A stretch of 52,759 bases of DNA from Alphaproteobacteria bacterium (lineage in GTDB: Bacteria > Pseudomonadota > Alphaproteobacteria > Rhodobacterales > Rhodobacteraceae). The stretch spans positions 1 through 52,759 of the forward strand of contig JAUIAU010000022.1 of assembly GCA_030425185.1 (NCBI GenBank), in the 5' to 3' direction. The position numbers and the translations under genes were made by a program. Positions 35,990-45,249 of this stretch are shown in pieces. The number at the start of each line of letters is the position of its first letter. Position 1 is the first letter of the stretch. A model generated the notes under the pieces. It saw only the letters and a program-made list of their open reading frames with translations. It had not been told where the DNA came from and ran no database searches.

Positions 35990-36790
35990 ATGCCGAGCGG
36001 ACCCCATACCCCCCATGCCATCGACCTGCTCCTGATGGGCGAGACGCCGCGCGTCTGGTCCTTCGTCGTGTCGCTCTTCGGCGACCTTGCGCAGGGGCCG
36101 GGCGAAAGCCTGTCGGGCGTGGTGCTGACCCGCCTTGCCGCCGGGGCCGGGGTCAAGCCCGAGGCGATGCGCGTCGCGCTCCACCGGCTCAAGCGCGACG
36201 GCTGGCTGGTCAGCGAGCGGGCCGGGCGCCTCAGCCACTACCGCCTCAGCGAGACCGGGCGCGCGCAATCCGCCGCCGCCACTCCGCGCATCTACGCGAC
36301 CGAGGGCGTGCCGGGCGGCCTGTGGCACGTGCTGGTGGCGGGCGATGCGGCCGGCGCGGCGGTGCTGACCGACCTCGCGGCGGAGGGGGCCTATATGCAG
36401 GCGGGGCCGATGGTGCTGGCCGGTCCCGGCCCAGCGCCCGACACCGGCGGCGTGCTGCTGGCGGTCGAGGGGCAGGCCGCCGCCCTGCCCGACTGGCTGC
36501 GCGACCTCGTCTGTCCGCCCGACCTCGTGGCCGCCTGCGCCCGGCTGACGGCGGCCCTGACGGCGGCCGAGGCGCTGCTGCCCGGCGAGACCGGCCCGCT
36601 CGACCGGGCGATCCTGCGCGGGCTGGCGGTCCACGGCTGGCGGCGGCTTCTGCTGCGCACGCCCGCCCTGCCCGACGCGGCCTTTCCCGACTCCTGGCAG
36701 GGCCCCGCCGCCCGCGCCGCGCTCGCCCGCCTTCTGGCCCGCCTGCCGCGCCCCGACCTGGGCGAGGTCGAGGCCGAGGCGCTGGGATAA
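35990..36790 (+). CDS. paaX: PaaX-family transcriptional regulator
   Basis: 266 residues. The start is typical (HAIDLLLMGETPRVWSFVVSLFGDLAQ), followed by a winged-helix part (GVKPEAMRVALHRLKRDGWLVSERAGRLSHYRLSE) and a PaaX-type C-terminal region, somewhat shorter than the ~300 residues usual in enterobacteria. PaaX proteins repress phenylacetate genes and respond to phenylacetyl-CoA. Here it coexists with a TetR regulator, so the two may divide the control. It converges with the next gene with only 4 bp between stops. Confidence 0.87.
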   Translation: MPSGPHTPHAIDLLLMGETPRVWSFVVSLFGDLAQGPGESLSGVVLTRLAAGAGVKPEAMRVALHRLKRDGWLVSERAGRLSHYRLSETGRAQSAAATPRIYATEGVPGGLWHVLVAGDAAGAAVLTDLAAEGAYMQAGPMVLAGPGPAPDTGGVLLAVEGQAAALPDWLRDLVCPPDLVAACARLTAALTAAEALLPGETGPLDRAILRGLAVHGWRRLLLRTPALPDAAFPDSWQGPAARAALARLLARLPRPDLGEVEAEALG

Positions 36791-36794
36791 CCCC

Positions 36795-38240
36795 TCAATA
36801 CAGCCCGTAATACTCGCGCTGCTCCCACTCCGACACGGTGTCGAGGTAGCGCGTCCACTCCGCGCGCTTCAGCGTCGCCAGCCAGCGCGGCACCTCGGGG
36901 CCCCAGGCCTCCGGCCAGAACTCGGAGGCCCCGAACGCCTCCAGCGCCGCGCCCAGCGAGCGGGGCAGCAGCACCGCGTCACTGCAGTAGGGGTCCTCGA
37001 CCGGGGCGGGGGCGGCGAGACCGCGCGCCACGCCGTCGCGCCCGGCGGCGATCTGGGCCGCGAAATACAGGAACGGGTTGGCCGCCGGTTCGGCCACGCG
37101 GTTCTCGATCCGGCTGGCCCCGTCGCCGGGGCTCATCAGCCCCCGGATCATCGCGCCCTTGTTGTCCCGGCCCCACTGGATGCGGTCGGGCGCCAACTGG
37201 AACGGCTGGTAGCGCTTGTAGCCGTTCACCGTGGGCGTCGAGATCAGGCAGGTCTCGGCGGCGCGCGCGAGAAGGCCCGCGATCCAGCCCGAGGCGGTGT
37301 CGGTCAGCCCCTCGCCCCGGGGGGTAAACAGGTTCTCGCCGGTGTCGATGTCGCGCACCGACTGGTGCAGGTGCCAGCCCGAGGGCAGCACGTTCGGCAG
37401 CGCCGGGCGGCACATGAAGCTGGCGTGCAGGCCCATCCGGCGGCAGGTCTCGCGCGCGGCCCAGCGGAACAGCACCATGGTCTGCGCCTGCGTCATCGGG
37501 TCGGCGGGGTCGAAGGTGACCTCGGCCTGGCTGGGACCGAACTCGATCTCGACCGAGCGGACCGCCAGCCCCAGCCCCTGCGCGGCGCGGCGGATGGCGT
37601 CGAGCGCCGGTTCCATCTCGTCGTATCTGGTCTCGGTCAGGTACTGGTAGCCCTGCGCGTAGAGCGCGGTCTCGGGCGGCGCGCCGGGCAGGCCCGCGTC
37701 GGTGTGCGCGAGGCGCGGATCGGTGACGCGGTGGATGTGGAACTCGACCTCCAGCCCGAAGGTCGCCGCCATGCCCTGCCGGGCCAGCGCGGCGGTTTCC
37801 GAGGCCAGAAGCGACCTCGTGCAGAACGGCATCGCGCTGCCGTCCTTGTAGCGCAGGTCGCAGAGCATCCAGCCGGAATGCGGCGACCACGGCAGCACCC
37901 GGAAGGTGGCGGGGTCCGGGATCATCAGGATGTCGCCCGCCCCGTCGAGCAGGCCGCCGCCCACCCCCGGCCCGCCCTGCCAGACCGGGAAGACGGTGCG
38001 GTGCGAGGTGTCCTTGAGCAGAAGGGTCGAGGTCATCGCCAGCCCCGACCGGAAGGCCGAGGCCAGCGCCCCGGCGGTCAGCGCCTTGCCGCGCAGGATG
38101 CCGTGCTGGTCGACGAAGGACAGCCGGACGGTTTCGAGCCCGCGCCGCTCGACCTCCGCCAGCACGTCCTCGGCGGCGGCGAGACGCGCCGCGTCGTAGA
38201 GACCGAGACGGTCGGTCAGCCCTCCGGCGAGGCGGGTCAT
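36795..38240 (-). CDS. Glutamine-synthetase-like ligase coupled to a Rieske oxygenase
   Basis: 481 residues, ATG overlapping the Rieske stop (ATGA). Conserved synthetase elements are FGLEVEFHIH, SVEIEFGPSQAEVTF, PSGWHLHQSV, NGYKRYQPFQ, WGRDNKGAMIRG and RIENRVAEPAANPFLYFAA. Metal and nucleotide residues look intact, but the ammonia/substrate region differs from GlnA. It resembles GlnA-like gamma-glutamyl ligases (PuuA, GlnT, and the GS-like enzymes of aniline degradation). A gamma-glutamyl or other amide ligase acting on an amine is inferred. The coupled oxygenase suggests an aromatic amine substrate, unproven. Confidence 0.85.
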   Translation of the reverse strand: MTRLAGGLTDRLGLYDAARLAAAEDVLAEVERRGLETVRLSFVDQHGILRGKALTAGALASAFRSGLAMTSTLLLKDTSHRTVFPVWQGGPGVGGGLLDGAGDILMIPDPATFRVLPWSPHSGWMLCDLRYKDGSAMPFCTRSLLASETAALARQGMAATFGLEVEFHIHRVTDPRLAHTDAGLPGAPPETALYAQGYQYLTETRYDEMEPALDAIRRAAQGLGLAVRSVEIEFGPSQAEVTFDPADPMTQAQTMVLFRWAARETCRRMGLHASFMCRPALPNVLPSGWHLHQSVRDIDTGENLFTPRGEGLTDTASGWIAGLLARAAETCLISTPTVNGYKRYQPFQLAPDRIQWGRDNKGAMIRGLMSPGDGASRIENRVAEPAANPFLYFAAQIAAGRDGVARGLAAPAPVEDPYCSDAVLLPRSLGAALEAFGASEFWPEAWGPEVPRWLATLKRAEWTRYLDTVSEWEQREYYGLY

Positions 38241-39556
38241 TCCGCCGCGACCCCGGTCCAGGCGCAGGGCGCGCGGCGGGCGGCGTCGGCCTCGCGCCAC
38301 AGGCGGTCCCAGTCCGCGCGCGGGCCGATGGCGTCGATGGCGACGGGGCCGGTGACCCCGGCGGCCGCGTCCCCGCGCAGCGGCAGCGCGTAGAGATCGC
38401 CGGCCTCCGCCGCGTCGATGGCGGCGCGCAGCTTGCGGCGGTAGGCGATGATCGCGACGTCGGTCTTGCCGAGATGCTCCTGCGTGCGGTCCTGGATCGC
38501 GCCCATGCTCTCGACCGCCCACTGGTCATGCACGTTGATGTCGAGGCCCATGCCCGTGTAGGTCTCGCGGGCCTGTTCCTCGGGGTCGTAGCCGTAGGCG
38601 TTGCGCTTGTTCTTCAGCGGCGCGTAGTCCGGCAGGCGGTGCTCCTTCAGCCGCTGCGCGCGCATCACCTCCTTGTTCACCGGGGCGCCGAAGCTGGTGA
38701 ACATCGCATACCAGTAGCACGAGGTGTCATCGATCGGGACGTGCCACTGGGTGATCGTCATCTCGCGGCTCATCGGGATGCAGATCGCGGTCGGGAACAC
38801 CTGGTTGGTGACGCGGACATGGCTGCGCCCGTCCTCCATGTGCCGCAGCGCGGTCAGCCGCAGTCCGTGCGGCGCCTCGTCCACCCGGATCTCGGGACGC
38901 GGGTAGTCGCGCAACAGCTTGGTCATCGGGATGTCGGTGGTCGCGGCCTTGTCGCGGAACTGCTTGCCGTAGCTGTCGGACGGGTCCTCGTCCTGCAGGA
39001 AGCGGTGCAGGAAGCTGGCATGCGCCGGGTCGATGCCGACCTCCATCGCCTGCAGCCAGTTGCATTCCCACAGCCCCTTGAAGGCGAAGACATGGGTGTC
39101 GGGCGCGGTGAAGCAGTCGAAGGCCGGGAAGGGCGGCGGCGTGCCGGGGCCCATGTAGGTCCAGATGATGCCGTTCTTCTCGACGACCGGGTAGCTCCGG
39201 GCGCGGATCTGCTCGTGCATCCGGCTGCCTTCCGGCTCGCCCGGCTGCTCGACGCATTGCCCGGAGCGGTCGAAATGCCAGCCGTGGAAGGGGCAGCGCA
39301 GGCCGTTGTCCTCGAGCCGCCCGAAGCACAGGTCCGCGCCCCGGTGCGGACAGGCGCGCTGGATCAGGCCCAGCTTGCCCTCCTGGTCGCGGAAGAGCAC
39401 CAGGTCCTCGCCCATCAGCCGCACCGGCGCCACCGGGCGCGGCCCCGAAAGCTCGTCGCTCAGCGCGGCGGGCGTCCAGTAGAGGCGCAGGACGGCCCCC
39501 GCCCCGGTGCCGCCCTCGACCCGCGTGATCCGGTCGTTCAGCTCTTGCGAGATCAC
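38237..39556 (-). CDS. Rieske aromatic-ring-hydroxylating oxygenase, phthalate-dioxygenase-like
   Basis: 439 residues from GTG 39556 with GGGGGA upstream. Rieske [2Fe-2S] motif C69-x-H71...C88-x2-H91 (ACPHRG, RCPFHGW). Non-heme iron motif in EVGIDPAHASFLHRFL (Asp, two His). Length and style match single-subunit, phthalate 4,5-dioxygenase-type enzymes that use a separate reductase, which is not encoded nearby. It is translationally coupled to the synthetase-like gene, and an IclR gene is divergent 74 bp away. It could be a ring dioxygenase or an O- or N-demethylase; the substrate is unknown. Confidence 0.9.
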   Translation of the reverse strand: MISQELNDRITRVEGGTGAGAVLRLYWTPAALSDELSGPRPVAPVRLMGEDLVLFRDQEGKLGLIQRACPHRGADLCFGRLEDNGLRCPFHGWHFDRSGQCVEQPGEPEGSRMHEQIRARSYPVVEKNGIIWTYMGPGTPPPFPAFDCFTAPDTHVFAFKGLWECNWLQAMEVGIDPAHASFLHRFLQDEDPSDSYGKQFRDKAATTDIPMTKLLRDYPRPEIRVDEAPHGLRLTALRHMEDGRSHVRVTNQVFPTAICIPMSREMTITQWHVPIDDTSCYWYAMFTSFGAPVNKEVMRAQRLKEHRLPDYAPLKNKRNAYGYDPEEQARETYTGMGLDINVHDQWAVESMGAIQDRTQEHLGKTDVAIIAYRRKLRAAIDAAEAGDLYALPLRGDAAAGVTGPVAIDAIGPRADWDRLWREADAARRAPCAWTGVAAE

Positions 39557-39630
39557 GCTGTCCCCCGTTAGTCTGATGTTCGATTATCGCGCAGATGCGT
39601 CTTTATCCAACAGGCTGAGGCCCCTCGCCC

Positions 39631-40371
39631 ATGCTGTCAAGAGCCTCCGACGGTCCCCCCGGCATCGCGCCCGGCGACATGTCCCTGAGTTTCCTCAAGG
39701 GGCTGACGGTGCTGAAATGCTTCGACGCCGAGACGCCGCAGATGAGCATTCCCGAGATTGCCCGGAAATCCGGCCTCGACCGCGCGGTGGTGCGGCGGCT
39801 GGTGCTGACGCTGGTGCATCTCGGCTACGTCCGCGCCGAGGGCAGCCGCTACGCGCTGACGCCGCGCATCCTCGTGCTGGCGGGCGGGTTCCTGCAGGGG
39901 CGGCGGATGGGACTGGCGGTGCAGCCGGTGCTCGACGCCTTCGCGGTGCAGATCGGGCGGCCGCTGGTGCTGGCGATGCGCGACGGGACCGATGCCGTGC
40001 TGGTGGCGCAGGCGCAGTCGCTGGCAGTGCCGCCGCGCCTCGGCTTCACGCTGGGCAGCCGGTTGCCGCTGGCGGAAAGCGCGCTGGGGCGGGCGCTGCT
40101 CGCGGGCGAGACGCCGGAAGCAGCCCGCGCGCTTTGCGCCGCGCTGGGGACCGGGGACGAAGGACTGAGAGCGGTCGACGCGGCCCGCGCGAGCGGCATC
40201 GCCACCGCGACCGGGCTGGTCGAGGCGGGCGTCTTCGGGGCCGCCGCGACGGTCGCGGGCGCGTCGGGCGATCTGGCGGCGGTCGGCTTCTCGGTCCATG
40301 CCTCCGAGGGCGCGCCCCCCGACCCCGCCGGCCTGCTGACGGCGGCGCGCGCGCTGGCGGCGCTGCTGTAG
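39631..40371 (+). CDS. IclR-family transcriptional regulator
   Basis: 246 residues. Winged helix at about 20-75 (MSIPEIARKSGLDRAVVRRLVLTL), then the IclR effector domain (LGFTLGSRLPLAESALGRALLAG and SGIATATGLVEAGVFGAAATV). It is divergent from the Rieske-synthetase pair and very likely controls it. PcaR-type members of this family sense aromatic acids. The effector is unknown. The ATG at 39631 is taken; an internal Met at residue 17 is possible. Confidence 0.9.
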   Translation: MLSRASDGPPGIAPGDMSLSFLKGLTVLKCFDAETPQMSIPEIARKSGLDRAVVRRLVLTLVHLGYVRAEGSRYALTPRILVLAGGFLQGRRMGLAVQPVLDAFAVQIGRPLVLAMRDGTDAVLVAQAQSLAVPPRLGFTLGSRLPLAESALGRALLAGETPEAARALCAALGTGDEGLRAVDAARASGIATATGLVEAGVFGAAATVAGASGDLAAVGFSVHASEGAPPDPAGLLTAARALAALL

Positions 40372-40554
40372 CCCCCCCCGCCACACGGACCGCCCATCCG
40401 TTCACCATCCTGCGCAGCCGCGCGGCAGGACCTGGCCCCCGCGCGTATCCGGTTGCGACACAAAGCGTTTCCGGCGCGGTCGCGGGTTGCGCCGTAGCGT
40501 CCCCCGGGCTTAGCCTTTCGACGGTCAAGGGATGGGGACCCCGGGGGAGCGGAC

Positions 40555-42246
40555 ATGCATGGGACGTGGGAACCGCTGACCGTCGAGGAAGCCGCCGTCT
40601 TCTTCAACGAGCAGAAGCTCTACTCGCGCGAGATCTACGATCCGGCCCGCACCAGCCTGGAGAAGGCCGCGCTCGATTTCGCGCCGGGCTACTTCCTGAT
40701 CCGCGCGCTGTTCCGGCCGCAGGCGGTCCGCATCGGCGGCAAGGAGATGCGCTTCGAGAAGCCGGCCCGCAGCTACCTGCTCTACAATCCCGAGGCGCGG
40801 ATCTCGAAGGGCAAGATCATCCCGCTGAACAACGGCTCGGACTCGATCCGGCTGGCCGCCGCGCTGATCCGCCCCGAGATCACCGCCGAGACGGTGGCGA
40901 GCTACACCCAGTTCTTCGGCCTGATCTCGGAGGGGCCGGACGGCCCGTTCCACTTCCTGACCTCGACCGACCAGATCGACTGGGCCGCCGACCTGACCCA
41001 GCCCGAGCGGCTGTACCTGATCGGGGTGCTGGGCGCGCGCACCCCGGTGCAGGCCGACGGGCGCGGCTTCGACCTGATGATCCGCGAGGACGAGAAGCCG
41101 CTCTTGGGCAAGGTGTTCTACTTCTCGATCCCCGCCGCCTATGCGGGCAAGCTCTTCTCCTGCGACATGACCCTCAGCGCGGACGGCGACATCCGGATGG
41201 ATGACGACTGGCCCGCGCCGACGCTGCGGATGGACCCGGTGCGCAACCCGGCGCTGCCTGCCTACCACCGCATCCGGCCGACGGACGCGCTGCGGCGGCA
41301 CATCGCGCTGCGGCGGACCGTGCTCAGTGCGCGGGCGCTGGCGCAGCTTCTGGCGCAGCTCACCATCAACGTCGCGGGCCTGCTGATCGCGCTGGCGGGG
41401 CTGCTGATGCTGGCCGACCTCGGGATCGGCGCGGTCCGCCCGGACTGGTCGGCGGCGCTGAACGGCTGGCTGCTGTCGCGCGACTGGGCGCTCTGGACGA
41501 TCCTCTGGGCCGGGGTCGGCGGCGTGCTGTTCCAGGCCGTGCTGCTGGGGATGCTGGTCTTCGCGGGCTACCACGCCCGGCACCGTCCGTGGTGGGGCGA
41601 GCGGATGATCAACCGCGTCGCCGCCGCGATGCGGGCGGGGACGCAGAACGGCACCCGGCGGGTGCGCGCCATGCTGCGGATCGGCACGCTGGAGATGCTG
41701 CGCGTGCTGGTGATCTGGGCGCTGCTGCTCTTCGCGCTGGAGGGGCTGACCGGGCAGGGCGTGACCGGCGCGACGGCGCTCGGGCTGCGCGACGCCTTCG
41801 CGGTGACGGTGGACCAGGTGCTGGCCTATGTCCTGCGCGGCGAGGACCTGCTGGGCCTGCGCGCCACGCTGGAGGGGTTCGCCGCCCGGACCTTCGCGAT
41901 GCCCGAGGGGCTGGGCGAGGCCGGGCAATGGCTGAAGACGGTGGCGGCGGTGGTCACGCCGCTGTCGGTCTCGGTGGCGCTGGGGCGGGTCTGGCGCTGG
42001 TCGGCCCCGGACTGGAAGCTCCGGACCTGGCGGCCCGAGATCAGCGGTCCGCACTGGGCGCGCGCCATCGCCCATGTCCTGCCGGGCGAGGCGCTGAAGC
42101 GCGCCTCGGAACGGGCCGTGGTGCGGGGACCGGTGCCGCTGCGGCTGACTCAGGCCGAGCCGGAGGGCGGACGCGCCGCGCCCGTGTCGGAGCCCGTGCC
42201 GGTCTCGTCGGACTCCTCGTCGTCCTCGACCAAGGGGATCGCGTAG
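40555..42246 (+). CDS. Membrane protein of unknown function overlapping yacG
   Basis: 563 residues, start behind GGGGGAGC. The first ~220 residues look soluble (ASYTQFFGLISEG, beta-rich). Then come a hydrophobic pair near 265-285 and 305-335 and one or two more around 375-395 and 455-470. Tail residues from about 530 (VPVSSDSSSSSTKGIA) are read from the strand opposite the yacG gene. I do not recognise the family. The 97-bp tail-to-tail overlap with yacG is unusual; the last 30 residues are low-complexity and are probably a run-through extension. Confidence 0.75.
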   Translation: MHGTWEPLTVEEAAVFFNEQKLYSREIYDPARTSLEKAALDFAPGYFLIRALFRPQAVRIGGKEMRFEKPARSYLLYNPEARISKGKIIPLNNGSDSIRLAAALIRPEITAETVASYTQFFGLISEGPDGPFHFLTSTDQIDWAADLTQPERLYLIGVLGARTPVQADGRGFDLMIREDEKPLLGKVFYFSIPAAYAGKLFSCDMTLSADGDIRMDDDWPAPTLRMDPVRNPALPAYHRIRPTDALRRHIALRRTVLSARALAQLLAQLTINVAGLLIALAGLLMLADLGIGAVRPDWSAALNGWLLSRDWALWTILWAGVGGVLFQAVLLGMLVFAGYHARHRPWWGERMINRVAAAMRAGTQNGTRRVRAMLRIGTLEMLRVLVIWALLLFALEGLTGQGVTGATALGLRDAFAVTVDQVLAYVLRGEDLLGLRATLEGFAARTFAMPEGLGEAGQWLKTVAAVVTPLSVSVALGRVWRWSAPDWKLRTWRPEISGPHWARAIAHVLPGEALKRASERAVVRGPVPLRLTQAEPEGGRAAPVSEPVPVSSDSSSSSTKGIA

Positions 42247-42359
42247 GAGCCGGTCAGCCACTTGCCGAGGTCGATGTCGGCGCAGCGGCGCGAGCAGAAC
42301 GGGCGGTAGGCCCGGTCGGCGGGCTTGTCGCAGATCGGGCAGGCAGGCGTGTCGGTCAT
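42150..42359 (-). CDS. yacG: YacG-type zinc protein (DNA gyrase inhibitor family)
   Basis: 69 residues. Zinc-binding Cys4: CPIC at 7-10 and CSRRC at 22-26, followed by DLGKWLTGSYAIP, the family signature. The acidic and Gly-rich tail is common in alphaproteobacteria. Start ATG overlaps the RNase stop (ATGA). In E. coli YacG inhibits gyrase; the role here is assumed from family. Confidence 0.92.
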   Translation of the reverse strand: MTDTPACPICDKPADRAYRPFCSRRCADIDLGKWLTGSYAIPLVEDDEESDETGTGSDTGAARPPSGSA

Positions 42360-43408
42360 GGCGTCCAGAGCCGCGCGAGGGGCGCGCGGTCGCGTTTGCG
42401 TTGCAGCTCGAAATTGCCCAGCGGGGTCCAGCCCGCCAGCGCGGTTTCCGAGCCATCCTTGCGGAAGGCGGATTTCAGCGCGTCCTCGATCCGCTTGCGG
42501 TCGCCCTTGGGGCTGGGGGCGAAGTCGATCACCGCCTGCCCGCCGAGCCCCATCAGGCGCAGCGCGCGCGGCAGGGCGCGGGCGGCGGCGAGGTTGGCCT
42601 TGAGCCCCGCGGCGGGCGAAGTGTCGCCGCCGGTGTTGACGTCGACCGCGATCAGGGCGCGCGTCGCCTCGACCACCATCGTGCCGCCGCCGGGCAGCGC
42701 GGTCACGCCGGACAGGACGTCGTCCAGCGCCTCGGCCACGCCCATGTCGGCGAAGGCGCCGTCGCCCTCGACCACCTCGTCGGGCAGCGGCGCGGCCCAG
42801 TCGCGCCAGGCCAGTTCATGCGCGTCGGGTGCCGCGACCAGCAGTTCCGGGTTGCCCCCGGCATCGGCCAGCACGGCCGTTGCGAGGTCGCGCATCGCCA
42901 CGATGTCGTCGAGGATCTCGTCCTCCGAGGCCAGTTCGGCGGCGCTGCGCAGGATCAGGCCCATGTCCTCCGGGGCCTCCTCCATCGCCTCCTCGGCGAG
43001 GATGCGCAGCGCGCCGCGCATCTCCTCGTCGCGGATCGAGCGGGCCACGTTCAGCCCCGGCGCGCCCGGGGTGACGATGGCATGGCGGCTCTTGAACAGC
43101 AGCCGGTCGGTCAGCGGCACCGCCTTGCCCGGCTCGGCCACGCCCGAGACCTGCACGAGCAGCGCCTGTCCGTCGCTGAGGCCCTTGGTGCCGCGCAGGA
43201 AGCCCGACAGCCCGTCCGGCAGGCGGACGGTCGTGCCGCCCTGCCCCTTCATCGGCCGGTCGAGCCGCCCGCGCAGGATCGCGCCGACGCCGGGTCCGTC
43301 CGTCTCGGGCGGGTCGATCAGGACATCCTCCAGGACCCCGTCCACCATCAGCGCGGCGGCGGCGCGGCCGTCGCCCAGCCGGTCGAGGATCACCACGCGG
43401 CCTTTCAT
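42356..43408 (-). CDS. Short ribonuclease E/G family protein
   Basis: 350 residues, much shorter than RNase E. Conserved catalytic-core block: [11 protein letters not shown] ... [28 protein letters not shown], with the two Asp that bind magnesium. The N-terminal part ([11 protein letters not shown]) is S1-like in position. The gene overlaps maf and yacG by 4 bp. Likely RNA processing; whether it acts like RNase G cannot be read directly. Confidence 0.88.
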   Translation of the reverse strand: MKGRVVILDRLGDGRAAAALMVDGVLEDVLIDPPETDGPGVGAILRGRLDRPMKGQGGTTVRLPDGLSGFLRGTKGLSDGQALLVQVSGVAEPGKAVPLTDRLLFKSRHAIVTPGAPGLNVARSIRDEEMRGALRILAEEAMEEAPEDMGLILRSAAELASEDEILDDIVAMRDLATAVLADAGGNPELLVAAPDAHELAWRDWAAPLPDEVVEGDGAFADMGVAEALDDVLSGVTALPGGGTMVVEATRALIAVDVNTGGDTSPAAGLKANLAAARALPRALRLMGLGGQAVIDFAPSPKGDRKRIEDALKSAFRKDGSETALAGWTPLGNFELQRKRDRAPLARLWTP

Positions 43409-43983
43409 GCCAGCACTCCCGCGCCGCGCAGAAGCTGCGCCGTCTCGGCCAGCGGCAGGCCCACGACGGCGGAATAACTGCCCTGCATCCACGGGATGAA
43501 GGCCGAGGCCGGTCCCTGGATGCCGTAGCCGCCCGCCTTGCCCTGCCAGTCGCCGCTGGCGATGTAGGCGGCGATCTCGGCCTCGGAGAGGCGCTTCATG
43601 CGCAGCGTCGTGACCACGTCGCGGGTGCGCAGGCCGCGCCCGTCGCGCAGGCAGAGCGCGGTCACCACCCGGTGCCGCCGCCCGGAGAGCGCGCGCAGGA
43701 AGACCCCGGCCTCGGCGGCATCGGCGGGTTTCCCGAAGATGCGGCGGGCGGTGTAGACGGTGGTATCGGCGGTCAGCGCCACCTCGCCCTCGGCCAGATC
43801 GAGCGCCTCGGCCTTCTCGCGCGCCATGCGGCGGCAATAGCGGCGCGGCTCCTCGCCCGGCGCGGGGGTCTCGTCGATATCCGCCGGGCGCACCGCGTCC
43901 GGGGTCACGCCGATCTGGGCGAGCAATTCGAGGCGGCGCGGGCTGGCCGAACCGAGGATCAGTCTGGGTCGGGGGGTGGTCAT
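43405..43983 (-). CDS. maf: Maf/YhdE-family nucleotide pyrophosphatase
   Basis: 192 residues with the typical N-terminus [40 protein letters not shown] and [16 protein letters not shown]. Maf proteins hydrolyse non-canonical nucleoside triphosphates, with dTTP/UTP-type or methylated substrates. Follows infA by 61 bp; same operon likely. Confidence 0.93.
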   Translation of the reverse strand: MTTPRPRLILGSASPRRLELLAQIGVTPDAVRPADIDETPAPGEEPRRYCRRMAREKAEALDLAEGEVALTADTTVYTARRIFGKPADAAEAGVFLRALSGRRHRVVTALCLRDGRGLRTRDVVTTLRMKRLSEAEIAAYIASGDWQGKAGGYGIQGPASAFIPWMQGSYSAVVGLPLAETAQLLRGAGVLA

Positions 43984-44044
43984 CGCGCCTCGCTCATCGG
44001 GGGCCGGAGCCCCGCTGACGCGCGGCCCGCGCGGCCCCGCGCGC

Positions 44045-44263
44045 TTACTTGAAGCGGTAGTTGATCCGGCCCTTGGTCAGATCGTAGGGGGTCATTTCCA
44101 CCTGAACCTTGTCGCCGGCCAGAACCCGGATGCGGTTCTTCCGCATCTTGCCTGCCGTATGCGCGATGATCTCATGGCCGTTTTCCAGCTCGACCCTGAA
44201 CGTCGCATTCGGCAGGAGTTCCTTCACGACGCCGGGGAATTCGAGCAGTTCTTCCTTGGCCAT
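44045..44263 (-). CDS. infA: Translation initiation factor IF-1
   Basis: 72 residues, essentially the invariant alphaproteobacterial IF-1 ([17 protein letters not shown] ... [12 protein letters not shown]), an S1/OB-fold RNA-binding protein for the ribosomal A site. ATG at 44263 has GGAG 8 bp upstream; a GTG two codons earlier is not needed. Confidence 0.98.
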   Translation of the reverse strand: MAKEELLEFPGVVKELLPNATFRVELENGHEIIAHTAGKMRKNRIRVLAGDKVQVEMTPYDLTKGRINYRFK

Positions 44264-44309
44264 GGTCACTCCATCGTTGCATTTCGCCCCGCATCGCAGG
44301 GCGCGCCAC

Positions 44310-44338
44310 TAAATGCGCCCGAATCACCGGCTTTTCAA
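44310..44338 (-). promoter_or_regulatory. Putative sigma-70-type promoter of infA
   Basis: On the minus strand TTGAAA, 17-bp spacer, CATTTA, ending 47 bp before the infA ATG. The -35 is good and the -10 moderate; there is no other strong candidate in the gap. Confidence 0.4.
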
Positions 44339-44352
44339 GGCTGCATCTGGCC

Positions 44353-45249
44353 TCAGCCCCGAATCGTGACGGGGGCGTTGCGGGCGGCACTTTCGGGCCA
44401 ATGGCGATGGTTCAGCACCTGCCCGTCCGCGCGCACCGCCGCGATGGCGGCGCGGTCGGCCTCGGCCACCACCCAGCCGGGCGCATCCATCGCGCCCTCG
44501 GCCAGGACGCCGGTCGCGGGAAAGCCCCGGTCGGGGGGGCCGTAAATCGCGGCGGCGCCGTGGTTCTCGTCCACCGCCGGGCACCAGGGCGCGTCGCCCA
44601 CGGTGGGCGACTGCACGACGACGCATTGCCCCTCCAGCGCGCGGGCCATGGCACCGACCCGCACCCGCCAGTAGCCTGCGAGTGCGTCGGTGCAGGAGGG
44701 GACGAGCAGGATCTCGGCCCCGGCCTCGGCCAGCGCGCGGCCCAGCAGCGGGAACTCGGCGTCGTAGCAGATCAGCACGCCGATCCGGCCCAGCGCGGTG
44801 TCGAACAGCGTCAGCGGCCCGCCGGGCGAGACGTCCCAGTGCTCGCGCTCGAACCGGGTCATCACCTGCTTGTCCTGCGCGCCCAGCAGCCCCTCGGGGG
44901 CGAAGAGCCGGGCGCGGTTGACCCATCTGCCGTCCGCCCGCACCGGAGCGGAGGCGGCGAGGATATGCACCCCGTGCCGCGCCGCGAGGTCGGCATGCAG
45001 CGCGTCGGCGGCGGGGATATGGCGGGCGACCGCGCCCAGCGCGCGGGCAAGGTCGGCGGCCGCCTCCGGCCCGTCGAGATGCGCCAGTTCCATCGCGCCG
45101 TACTCGGGAAAGACCAGCAGGTCCGCCCCGGTCGCCGCCCCGCGCGCCACCCAGTCCGACAGCTTGGCGGCGTAGGCGTCCCAGTCGGCCAGCGGGTCGA
45201 GCGGATAGGCGGCGGCGGCGATCCGCACGGGGGCAAGGTCGGCGCTCAC
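44353..45249 (-). CDS. Carbon-nitrogen hydrolase (nitrilase superfamily)
   Basis: 298 residues, GTG start overlapping the acetyltransferase stop (GTGA). Catalytic triad visible: E49 (VFPEYGAME), K127 (AQDKQVMTRFE), C161 (LICYDAEFP). An omega-amidase or deaminated-glutathione amidase-like activity is possible. In other bacteria such nitrilases are found with or fused to GNAT acetyltransferases, as here in adjacent genes. Substrate unknown. Confidence 0.9.
   Translation of the reverse strand: MSADLAPVRIAAAAYPLDPLADWDAYAAKLSDWVARGAATGADLLVFPEYGAMELAHLDGPEAAADLARALGAVARHIPAADALHADLAARHGVHILAASAPVRADGRWVNRARLFAPEGLLGAQDKQVMTRFEREHWDVSPGGPLTLFDTALGRIGVLICYDAEFPLLGRALAEAGAEILLVPSCTDALAGYWRVRVGAMARALEGQCVVVQSPTVGDAPWCPAVDENHGAAAIYGPPDRGFPATGVLAEGAMDAPGWVVAEADRAAIAAVRADGQVLNHRHWPESAARNAPVTIRG

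Noticed and set aside
36795-38240. Housekeeping glutamine synthetase GlnA
   Set aside because: The conserved Arg-rich ATP loop and the substrate region differ, and the gene is coupled to a Rieske oxygenase rather than to glnB.
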